Shown here in pieces: positions 52,214-59,829 of a stretch of 64,000 nucleotides of DNA (position 1 is the stretch's first letter; each line of letters opens with the position of its first letter). The translations under genes were made by a program, and so were the position numbers. Origin of the DNA: Gordonia sp. X0973 (lineage in GTDB: Bacteria; Actinomycetota; Actinomycetes; Mycobacteriales; Mycobacteriaceae); contig NZ_CP054691.1 of NCBI RefSeq assembly GCF_013348785.1, forward strand, positions 3,534,001-3,598,000. Reading direction: 5' to 3'. The notes beneath the pieces are model-generated. The model saw nothing but the letters and a program-made list of their open reading frames with translations. It was not told the origin of the DNA and searched no databases.

Positions 52214-53422
52214 TCAAGCGGATTCGGTTGTCGCCGAGGCTTTCCCGGGGTCGACGAAGATGACTCCGGCGGCGACGAGTTCGTCGACCCGTTCGGCGGG
52301 CAGCGCCTCGGTGGCGACGGCGAGGCTGTCCTCGCCGACCCGGGGCGTGTGCTGGCTGCGGTGCGGCCGCTCGCCGTCGAAGCGCCACGGCGGACGGATC
52401 AGTTGCAGCCCGTCGCGTTCGGGCTCCAGCAGTTTCAGATGGTCGACCTGTTCGTTCTCGACGAAGTCCGACATGGTCAACACGGGGGCGAACGGCACGT
52501 CCTCCTCGGTCAGCACCCGCGCCCAGTGGTCCATCGGCTTCTCGCGGAAGACCTTGGCCACCTCGTCAGCGAACTCGTCGTAGTTCGCCTCCCGGTGCCG
52601 ATACGGGGTGAACCGCTCGTCGACGGCGAGGTCGGGCCGGCCCATCGCGCGGCACAGTGCCTCGAAGAACTTCTGCGACGAGGAGAGGTGGATCGCGAGG
52701 AATTCGCCGCTCGACGTCTCGACGCAGAAGTTCTGCGCCTGCGGGTGCCGGCTGGTGCGGTGCGGGTTGACCCCGGTGTCGAAGTACTGCGTGATGCTGT
52801 CGGTGGTCAGGGTGGTGACCGCCTCCAGGATCGACGTCTGCATGTTCTGGCCCCGGCCGGTCTTCATGCGCCCGACGAGTGCCGCGAGTACGCCGCAGGC
52901 CGTGGACAGGCCGGTCACCTGGTCGGCGGAGAGCCCGCCGGCCAGCGTCGGGTGGCCCTCGTCGCCGAACTGGGAGTACAGGCCGCCGTAGGCGTGGCCG
53001 ATGGTGTCGTAGGCGGGCCGGTTGGCCAGCGGGCCGGTGTCGCCGAAACCGTTGACCTGGCCGAAGACGATGTCGGGGGCGATCTCGCGGATATCCGCCT
53101 CGCTCAACCCCATCGCGTCGAGCTTGCCCGGCCGCAGATTCTCCAGCACCACGTCGTAGTGCGGGATCAGCGCCTTGAGCAGCTCGATGGATTCCGGGCG
53201 CTTGAGGTCGAGGGAGAGGCTGCGCTTCCCGGCGTTGAACTGCCGGAAGTAGAAGCCCTCCTCGTTGTCGTGGCGGCGGAAGTCGTCGCCGCTGATCGGC
53301 TTCTCGACTTTCACCACCTCGGCGCCCAACGAGCACAGCAACGACGTGGCGAACGGCAGCGAGATGTAGCCACCGATCTCCAGGATGCGGATTCCCGCCA
53401 ACGGCTCGTGGGTCACGGTCAC
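52214..53422 (-). CDS. CaiB/BaiF family CoA-transferase
   Basis: 402 residues. PLAGIRILEIGGYISLPFAT; NGFGDTGPLANRPAYD near 124-139; catalytic-Asp segment LSADQVTGLS (Asp167). The start GTG 53422 overlaps the thiolase stop by GTGA (GTG 53416 is the alternative). Succinyl-CoA:citramalate/methyl-succinate-type transferases share this family, which would suit the neighbouring CitE lyase: acid activation, then cleavage (inference). Confidence 0.88.
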   Translation of the reverse strand: MTVTHEPLAGIRILEIGGYISLPFATSLLCSLGAEVVKVEKPISGDDFRRHDNEEGFYFRQFNAGKRSLSLDLKRPESIELLKALIPHYDVVLENLRPGKLDAMGLSEADIREIAPDIVFGQVNGFGDTGPLANRPAYDTIGHAYGGLYSQFGDEGHPTLAGGLSADQVTGLSTACGVLAALVGRMKTGRGQNMQTSILEAVTTLTTDSITQYFDTGVNPHRTSRHPQAQNFCVETSSGEFLAIHLSSSQKFFEALCRAMGRPDLAVDERFTPYRHREANYDEFADEVAKVFREKPMDHWARVLTEEDVPFAPVLTMSDFVENEQVDHLKLLEPERDGLQLIRPPWRFDGERPHRSQHTPRVGEDSLAVATEALPAERVDELVAAGVIFVDPGKASATTESA

Positions 53423-54642
53423 ACGCCCTCGAACGTGGCGGCCAGCCCCTGACCGCCGCCGATGCACATCGTCGCCAGCCCGGTGCCGCCGCCGCGGCGG
53501 CGCAGTTCGTGCATCAGCGTGGTGACCATCCGCACGCCGGTGGCGCCGATCGGGTGGCCGAGCGAGATGCCCGAACCGTTCACGTTGAGCCGGTCTTGCC
53601 GATCCCAGCCCCACCCCTTGAGCACGGCGAGGACCTGCACGGCGAAGGCCTCGTTGAGTTCGACGAGGTCGGTCCCGTCGAGCAGATCGGTGACCGTGGT
53701 TCCGGCCCGCTCGGCGAGCTTCGTGACCGCGGGCACCGGACCGATTCCCATGCGCGCCGGGTCGCAGCCGGCCGCGGCCCATCCGGTCAGGAAGCCGATC
53801 GGCTCGAGTCCGAGTTCGTCGAGCTTGTCCTCGGCGACGACGAGCAGACCGGCGGCCGCATCGTTCTGCTGGCTAGCGTTGCCCGCGGTGACGGTGCCGT
53901 CCTTCATCAGGGTGCGCAGTCTGCCGAGAGATTCGGGGGTCGAATCGGGGCGGACCCCCTCGTCGCGCGCGAACACCACCGGATCGCCCTTGCGCTTGGG
54001 CACGGTGACCGGGACGACCTCGGCGTCGAATTTGCCCTGCGCCCATGCCGCCGCGGCCCGCTCGTGGCTGCGCGCCGCGTAGGCGTCGGCGGCCTCGCGG
54101 GTGATGCCGTAGTCGCGGGCGAGGTTCTCCGCGGTCTCGATCATCCCGGAGATCTTCCCGAACCGCTCCTCCGGCTGGGAGCGCTCCCGACCGCGATCGA
54201 GGCGGTCGTAGAGCACCGTGTTGCCCGACCGGGCACCCCAGCGCTGCGTCGTCGAGTAGTACTCGATGCGGCTCATCGATTCGACGCCGCCGGCCATCAC
54301 GCAATCGGCCGCGCCGGTCTGCACCATCATCGCGGCGGTGACGATCGCCTGCAGCCCGCCGCCGCACCGGCGGTCGAGTTGCATGCCGGGGACCTCGATC
54401 GGCAGTCCGGCGTTCAAGGCCAGCCAGCGGCCGACGCACGGCACCTCGGAGTTGGCGTAGGACTGGGCGAACACCACGTCGTCGATGCGATCCGGCTCGA
54501 CACCGGAACGCTCGACGACGGCCCGCACGATCGTCGCGCCCAAATCCTCGACGGGGAGATCTTTCAGTGCCCCGCCGAAGGTGCCGACCGGGGTGCGCAG
54601 TGGCGCGACGAGGGCTGCGCGGCGCAGAGTTTGCGATGTCAT
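53419..54642 (-). CDS. Acetyl-CoA C-acyltransferase (thiolase)
   Basis: 407 residues. Nucleophile Cys93 (LDRRCGGG), ELNEAFAVQ, SLGHPIGATG and MCIGGGQG: all motifs intact. It is a paralogue of the thiolase at 18621 (about the same length, same motif order). It lies 11 bp after the acyl-CoA dehydrogenase gene and overlaps the CoA-transferase gene. Confidence 0.92.
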   Translation of the reverse strand: MTSQTLRRAALVAPLRTPVGTFGGALKDLPVEDLGATIVRAVVERSGVEPDRIDDVVFAQSYANSEVPCVGRWLALNAGLPIEVPGMQLDRRCGGGLQAIVTAAMMVQTGAADCVMAGGVESMSRIEYYSTTQRWGARSGNTVLYDRLDRGRERSQPEERFGKISGMIETAENLARDYGITREAADAYAARSHERAAAAWAQGKFDAEVVPVTVPKRKGDPVVFARDEGVRPDSTPESLGRLRTLMKDGTVTAGNASQQNDAAAGLLVVAEDKLDELGLEPIGFLTGWAAAGCDPARMGIGPVPAVTKLAERAGTTVTDLLDGTDLVELNEAFAVQVLAVLKGWGWDRQDRLNVNGSGISLGHPIGATGVRMVTTLMHELRRRGGGTGLATMCIGGGQGLAATFEGV

Positions 54643-54653
54643 CTGAGCGTGTC

Positions 54654-55799
54654 CTAGATCTTGTTCCGGGCGATGAGCTGCGCGGCGATCACGTTGCGCT
54701 GGATCTCGTTGGTCCCCTCGCCGACGATCATCAGCGGGGCGTCGCGGAAGTAGCGCTCGACGTCGTACTCCTTCGAGTACCCGTACCCGCCGTGGACGCG
54801 GATGGCGTCCAGCGCGATCTCCATCGCCGTCTCCGACGCGAAGAGTTTCGCCATCCCGGCCTCCATGTCGGCGCGCTCACCGCGGTCGAGTTTGTCCGCC
54901 GCGTCGACGGTGAGCAGGCGCGCGGCCTGCTGCTTGGTCGCCATGTCGGCGAGCATGTTGCCGACCGACTGGTGCTTCCAGATGGGCTTGCCGAAGGACT
55001 CGCGCTCCTGCGCGTACTTCGTGGCGGCCTCCAGGGCGGCCTGACCGACGCCGAGGGCGCGCGAGGCGACCTGGATGCGCCCGACCTCGAGTCCGCGCAT
55101 CATGTGGCCCCAGCCCTGGTTAGGCTCGCCGCCGAGGACGGCGTCGGCCGGCACCGCCATGTTGTCGAAGACGAGCTCGCAGGCCTCGACGCCGCGGTAG
55201 CCGAGCTTCGGGAGCTTCTTGGAGAGGGTGAAGCCCTCTCCCGGTTCCACGAGGATGACGCTCATCCCCTTGTGTGCGGGCTTCGCGTCGCGGTCGGTGA
55301 GGCAGAGTAGACCGAACAGACCGGAGTGGGCGGCATTGGAGATCCAGGTCTTCGAGCCGTTGATGGTGTAGCCGTCGCCAGGTGCCGCGTAGGTCCGCAT
55401 GGCCTGCAGGTCGCTGCCGCCGCCGGGCTCGGTGAGCGCCATCGTCGCCCGGATCTTGCCCTCGGCCATCTGCGGCAGGTACTTGTCCTTCTGCTCCTGG
55501 GTGCCGAAGGTCTTGATCAGGTAGGTGATGACCGAGTGCCCGCCGATGGCGCCGGCCAGGCTCATCCAGCCGCGGGCCAGCTCCTCGCAGACGCGGGCGA
55601 AACAGGCCATGGAGACGTCGATGCCGCCGTATTCGGCCGGGGCCAGCAGGCCGAAGAAGCCCAGCTCCTTCATCTCCTCGATGAAGGCCTCCGGGTAGAC
55701 GTCGGGCTCGTCGAACTCCCGCACGTGGCCGACGACCCGCCGGTCGATGAAGTCGCGAACCAGGGCGACCATATCCTCTTCGTCTTTGGTCAGCGCCAT
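54654..55799 (-). CDS. Acyl-CoA dehydrogenase
   Basis: 381 residues. MALTEPGGGSDLQAM and YTINGSKTWISNA bind FAD; C-terminal VHGGYGYSKEYDVERYFRD and VGEGTNEIQR with the catalytic Glu. It is most like the gene at 19977 (shared GLEVGR and GEGT contexts). ATG 55799 is the first gene of the six-gene operon reading left and is divergent from the thioesterase-like gene. Confidence 0.92.
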   Translation of the reverse strand: MALTKDEEDMVALVRDFIDRRVVGHVREFDEPDVYPEAFIEEMKELGFFGLLAPAEYGGIDVSMACFARVCEELARGWMSLAGAIGGHSVITYLIKTFGTQEQKDKYLPQMAEGKIRATMALTEPGGGSDLQAMRTYAAPGDGYTINGSKTWISNAAHSGLFGLLCLTDRDAKPAHKGMSVILVEPGEGFTLSKKLPKLGYRGVEACELVFDNMAVPADAVLGGEPNQGWGHMMRGLEVGRIQVASRALGVGQAALEAATKYAQERESFGKPIWKHQSVGNMLADMATKQQAARLLTVDAADKLDRGERADMEAGMAKLFASETAMEIALDAIRVHGGYGYSKEYDVERYFRDAPLMIVGEGTNEIQRNVIAAQLIARNKI

Positions 55800-55856
55800 G
55801 CGCCACCGCTCCCTTCACACGTCGTCGTTCGAGGTGGCCGAGACATTCGGCTCAGT

Positions 55857-55873
55857 TGATTATATATAATACA
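55857..55873. promoter_or_regulatory. Shared AT-rich box (TGATTATATATAATACA)
   Basis: Between the divergent acyl-CoA dehydrogenase operon and the thioesterase-like gene; the core ATTATATATAAT is a perfect palindrome. Member of the nine-site set. Confidence 0.55.
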
Positions 55874-55970
55874 CAAGTGTGCGTGTCCCTCCTCACTTTG
55901 GTGGTAATCAAGTGACACAGCATCCATCGTCTCGCGATCGCGACGACGCCGCGCCATCGAGGGAAGTCCC

Positions 55971-56810
55971 GTGATCCGATCCGCCTGCTTCCGCCGCGAC
56001 TCCGACGGCGCCCTGGTCCCCACCCCGCGCGCGGGCAGCGGCTGGGGCTCCGACCACATGCGCGGACTCGCGATCGGCGGCGCACTCGCCCGCGCGTCCG
56101 AGCGGGCCGTCGCCGAGCTGGGCCGAGACGACCTGCGCCCGGCCCGCTGGACCCTCGATCTGTTCCGTGCCGTCCACATGAAGCCGATCACCGCGTCGGC
56201 GACCGTGATCCGCTCGTCGCGCCGGCTCTGCCTGGTCGAGGCGGAGCTCCACCAGGAGGGCCAGATCCGCGCCCGGGCCAGTGCGCTGTTCCTGCGGCCC
56301 GACCCCGACGCGGAGCCGACCGGCATCCTGCCGCCCTTCGTCGATCACGCCGCACCGGACTCCGACGGCGCCGACTATTCCGGCGACGTCGAACGGCTGT
56401 ATCGCGTACCGGACGGCCCCTGGGTTGCGGGCCGCCCGCCCGCGTCGCACGAGCCGCTGCATCTGTGGCATTTCTCGATTCCCGTCGTCGAGGGCGAGAC
56501 GGTGACCCCCTTCCAGAACGTGGCGGCGATCGCCGACGTCGCGAATGCCGTCACCAACGCGGGGCCGGAGGGGTTGGCCTTCATCAACGCCGACGTCTCC
56601 CTGGTGCTCGGACGGCAGGTCGTCGGGCCGTCGGTCGGCCTCGCCTCGTCCGGCCGCGTCGAATCGGACGGGATCTGCGCCGGTTCGACGATCGTCTTCG
56701 ACCGCCTCGGCGCCTGCGGGACCGCGACGACGACGGCGCTGAGCCAACCGCCGATCGAGCTGCGCGGATCACCGATGTCATGGCGCGGCGATCGCGACCA
56801 ACCCGAGTAA
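55971..56810 (+). CDS. Acyl-CoA thioesterase-like double-hotdog protein
   Basis: 279 residues. Tandem hotdog pattern: MRGLAIGGALARASERAV (helix of first hotdog), RWTLDLFRAVHMKPITASATV, then FQNVAAIADVANAVTN (second helix) and the strand FINADVSLVLGRQVVGPSVGL. This matches the thioesterase family of TesB-like double hotdogs. It may release an acid or regenerate CoA. GTG 55971 follows GAGGGAAG. Divergent from the dehydrogenase operon; the specific substrate is unknown. Confidence 0.75.
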   Translation: MIRSACFRRDSDGALVPTPRAGSGWGSDHMRGLAIGGALARASERAVAELGRDDLRPARWTLDLFRAVHMKPITASATVIRSSRRLCLVEAELHQEGQIRARASALFLRPDPDAEPTGILPPFVDHAAPDSDGADYSGDVERLYRVPDGPWVAGRPPASHEPLHLWHFSIPVVEGETVTPFQNVAAIADVANAVTNAGPEGLAFINADVSLVLGRQVVGPSVGLASSGRVESDGICAGSTIVFDRLGACGTATTTALSQPPIELRGSPMSWRGDRDQPE

Positions 56811-56830
56811 CGCATTTTATATTATCCGCT
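56811..56830. promoter_or_regulatory. Shared AT-rich box (CGCATTTTATATTATCCGCT)
   Basis: Immediately after the thioesterase-like gene stop and 86 bp before the aldehyde dehydrogenase start; on the minus strand GCGGATAATATAAAATGCG. Member of the nine-site set. Confidence 0.5.
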
Positions 56831-56915
56831 ACACTGTGACTCAGCTCATAGGCCGCACGGAACACCGCGCTCGGCCGTCAGCTCGATTCGAGACGTGAAC
56901 GACGAAGGAGTCACC

Positions 56916-58385
56916 GTGGTCTGGCAAGGCAAGTACGACAAGTTCTACATCGGGGGCGAGTGGGTCGACCCGGCATCAAACGCTACTTTCGACGTAATCT
57001 CCCCAGCCTCCGAGGAAGTGATCGCCACGGTTCCCCAGGGCGTCGCCGCGGACATGGATCGCGCGGTCGGTGCCGCGCGTGCCGCCTTCGACAGCGGCCC
57101 CTGGCCACGCATGTCGCTCGAAGAGCGGTCCGCGATCATGCGCAGGTTCAGCGAACTCCTCGGCGAACGGCAAAGCGACGTCGCCGAACTGGTCACCGCG
57201 GAGATGGGGTGTCCAATCACCCTGTCCAACGGAATGCAAGCAATCGGCACAAAGCTGGTCCTAGACGCGTTCATCGACAATGCCCCACTGGTCAACTGGC
57301 AGTCGACCCGCGAGGCCCTCAACGGCAAAGCGCTCGTCACAAAGGTGCCCATCGGCGTCGTCGGGGCGATCGTGCCGTGGAACGCCCCCCTGCTCACCAG
57401 CATGCTCAAGCTCGCACCGTCGCTCCTGGCAGGTTGCAGCTTCATCCTCAAGCCAGCGCCCAACACCCCGCTCTCGGCATATCTGATGACCGAGCTTCTC
57501 GAGCAAGCCGGCGTTCCCGACGGGGTCGTCAACGTCGTCGCCGCCGACCGTGACGCCGGCGAGCACCTGGTCCGCCACCCCGGCGTCGACAAGATCTCGT
57601 TCACCGGCTCGACCGCGGCTGGCCGTCGGATCGGCGAGATCTGCGCCCAAGACTTCAAGCGGTTGACCCTCGAACTCGGCGGAAAGTCGGCGGCGGTCGT
57701 ACTCGACGACGCCGATCTCGACGTCGTGCTCCCCGCGATCCGGGCCGTGTCCTTCCGCAACACCGGGCAGGTCTGCAGCAACAAGACCCGGATCGTCGTC
57801 GCAAAGTCCCGTCGCGACGAGCTCTGCGACCGACTGGTGTCCCTAGTGGAATCGATGCCGCTGGGCGATCCGTTCGACCCGGCAACCGAACTCGGCCCGC
57901 TGGTGAGCGCGACGCAGCGCGCGCGTGTGGAGGGATATATCGAGGCCGGGAAATCCGAGGACGCGAAGCTGCTGATCGGCGGCGGCCGACCGGCCGCACA
58001 GGGCAAGGGGTTCTACGTCGAGCCGACGTTGTTCGCCAACGTCGATCCGAACGCCAAGATCGCACAGGAGGAGATCTTCGGCCCCGTGCTTGCCATCATG
58101 ACGGCGGCCGACGACGACGAGGCCATCGCGATTGCGAACAACTCGAAGTACGGGTTGAACGGCTCGGTCTTCAGCGTCGACGAGGATCGTGCGCTGGGCG
58201 TGGCCCGGCGGATCCTCACCGGAACCGTCGAGGTCAACGGCGCCGGCTCGGGATTCTCCGCTCCGGTCGGCGGGTTCAAGCAGAGCGGACTCGGCCGCGA
58301 GTGCGGCATCGAAGGCTTCGACGCCTACACCGAGATCAAGTCGTACGGAATCTCCGAGGACATGTACGACAAGCTCTCCGGCTAG
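56916..58385 (+). CDS. NAD(P)-dependent aldehyde dehydrogenase
   Basis: 489 residues, complete. Glu253 (TLELGGKSAAV), Cys287 (NTGQVCSNKTR), VPWNAPLLT and FTGSTAAG. GTG 56916 has AAGGAG 7 nt upstream, better than the GTG at 56895. Most like the enzyme at 28265 in motif detail. The first third uses A-ended codons somewhat more than neighbours. It is followed by a hairpin and the secreted propeller gene. Confidence 0.9.
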   Translation: MVWQGKYDKFYIGGEWVDPASNATFDVISPASEEVIATVPQGVAADMDRAVGAARAAFDSGPWPRMSLEERSAIMRRFSELLGERQSDVAELVTAEMGCPITLSNGMQAIGTKLVLDAFIDNAPLVNWQSTREALNGKALVTKVPIGVVGAIVPWNAPLLTSMLKLAPSLLAGCSFILKPAPNTPLSAYLMTELLEQAGVPDGVVNVVAADRDAGEHLVRHPGVDKISFTGSTAAGRRIGEICAQDFKRLTLELGGKSAAVVLDDADLDVVLPAIRAVSFRNTGQVCSNKTRIVVAKSRRDELCDRLVSLVESMPLGDPFDPATELGPLVSATQRARVEGYIEAGKSEDAKLLIGGGRPAAQGKGFYVEPTLFANVDPNAKIAQEEIFGPVLAIMTAADDDEAIAIANNSKYGLNGSVFSVDEDRALGVARRILTGTVEVNGAGSGFSAPVGGFKQSGLGRECGIEGFDAYTEIKSYGISEDMYDKLSG

Positions 58386-58405
58386 CCCGGCACCCGTCCT
58401 CGCGG

Positions 58406-58444
58406 GAGGGCGAAAGTGTCGAAAATCCTGGACACTCCGCCCTC
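58406..58444. terminator. Hairpin between aldehyde dehydrogenase and propeller genes
   Basis: GAGGGCG-aa-AGTGTC pairs with GACACT-c-CGCCCTC across a 10-nt loop (58421-58430). Terminator for the dehydrogenase gene, or an attenuator for the propeller gene. Confidence 0.55.
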
Positions 58445-58514
58445 GGGCCGCCCCGCAGAATCATCACACTGGCCTATCCCTGTGACCTGGCCAACACTCA
58501 AATCGGAGGTTGCT

Positions 58515-59684
58515 TTGTCTCTCGCACTGTCCCCGTCACCGACGCGTCCCGGCCGCCCGCTGCCGCTGACCCGTCGCGTCGCCGCCATCGCCGCGGCCGC
58601 GGTCACCACTGTCGGCGCCCTCGTCGGCGCCTCGCAGTCCACCGCCGACGCGGCCCCGACTTCCTCGGGCCCGCAGTTCATGCTGGTCGGCGGCACCGGC
58701 TCGCCCAACGTGTCGGTGCTGCGCATCGACGGTCCGCGAATCACCAAGGTCAGCGGCCCGATGTACACCGGCGCCGGGTTCTCGATGGGCGTGATCCCCA
58801 CGCCGGACGGGCGCTACGTCTACATCTCGGGCACCTCGTCGGGCACCATCAAGGGCTACCGGATGCACCGCAACGGCACGCTGTCCGCGCTGCCCGGCGT
58901 GTTCAAGAGCCCCGGGCCGGTGACCAGTATGGACATCTCCCCGGACAGCAAGCACCTGTTCGCGACGGTCGGAACGGTGGGCACCACCATCCAGACCTAC
59001 GCGATCGGCGACAACGGCAGTCTGCGCCTGACACACGGCAAGGACCTGCCCGGTGTGGCCTCCGGGCTGTCGATCCCCCAGGTCACCCCGAACGGCAAAT
59101 TCCTCGTCGCCTCCTCCTTCATCCAGGGGTCGCTGGACTCCTTCCGGGTGGGACCGACCGGGGCGCTCACCCGCGTGTCGAACCAATACTTCAGCGGGAT
59201 CGGCCCGACCATGCCGGAGGTGACGCCCAACAACAAGTTCGTCTACGTCACCGCGGAGCAGACCCACAGCATCGCGGGTTTCCGCATCACGCCGCAGGGC
59301 GCGTTGGTCCCGCTCGGCTTCTCATTCGCCGGCCTGATTCCGCACGGCATGGCGATCCACCCGAACAGCAGGTGGATGTATTTCCCGACGACCGGCGGCC
59401 TGGGCATCGGAGCGCGCCGCATCCTACCCAACGGCACCCTCGCGCCGTTGCCCGGAGGCAACCAGCCGTCGCCCGCCGGACACGCACCCGGCCTGGTGCG
59501 GATCAGTCCCGACGGGAATTGGCTCTACAACATCGACACGCTCTCGGTCAGCGGCAGTACGCACGTCACCGCCTACCGCGTGCTGCCCAACGGGGCGCTA
59601 CGACAGGCCAGCGGTCCGGTGGACGCGGGCGTGCGCTTCTCCGACGGCGACAGCGCGAATATCGTCTCCCCGCCTGCCGGCTGA
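58515..59684 (+). CDS. Secreted beta-propeller (lactonase/YncE-like) protein, paralogue of 31209
   Basis: 389 residues from a TTG start chosen because GGAGG lies 5 nt upstream and the product then begins directly with a signal peptide (RPLPLTRR, then Ala-rich hydrophobic core, ADA cleavage region near 46). Seven-bladed pattern with PDGRYVYIS, SPDSKHLFATV, TPNGKFLVASS, TPNNKFVYVTA, SPDGNWLYNID. It is clearly paralogous to the protein at 31209 in motif spacing. Cell-surface or extracellular location expected; function not assigned. Confidence 0.8.
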   Translation: MSLALSPSPTRPGRPLPLTRRVAAIAAAAVTTVGALVGASQSTADAAPTSSGPQFMLVGGTGSPNVSVLRIDGPRITKVSGPMYTGAGFSMGVIPTPDGRYVYISGTSSGTIKGYRMHRNGTLSALPGVFKSPGPVTSMDISPDSKHLFATVGTVGTTIQTYAIGDNGSLRLTHGKDLPGVASGLSIPQVTPNGKFLVASSFIQGSLDSFRVGPTGALTRVSNQYFSGIGPTMPEVTPNNKFVYVTAEQTHSIAGFRITPQGALVPLGFSFAGLIPHGMAIHPNSRWMYFPTTGGLGIGARRILPNGTLAPLPGGNQPSPAGHAPGLVRISPDGNWLYNIDTLSVSGSTHVTAYRVLPNGALRQASGPVDAGVRFSDGDSANIVSPPAG

Positions 59685-59725
59685 TCAAGCCCTGGTAGTC
59701 CAGCGGTCACCGGCGGCTGGCTGAT

Positions 59726-59740
59726 TTGGATATATTGTGC
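59726..59740. promoter_or_regulatory. Shared AT-rich box (TTGGATATATTGTGC)
   Basis: A shortened member of the set (GGATATATTGTG) about 90 bp upstream of the AcoR-like gene. If real, the regulator belongs to the same regulon as its targets. Confidence 0.4.
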
Positions 59741-59829
59741 GCGATTTCACAGCTAGTCTGTAGCGTGACAAGCATCCGATCGGTCATCCGCCGGTGATCG
59801 ACGCAATCAGCAAGCTTCAGGTGAAGACC

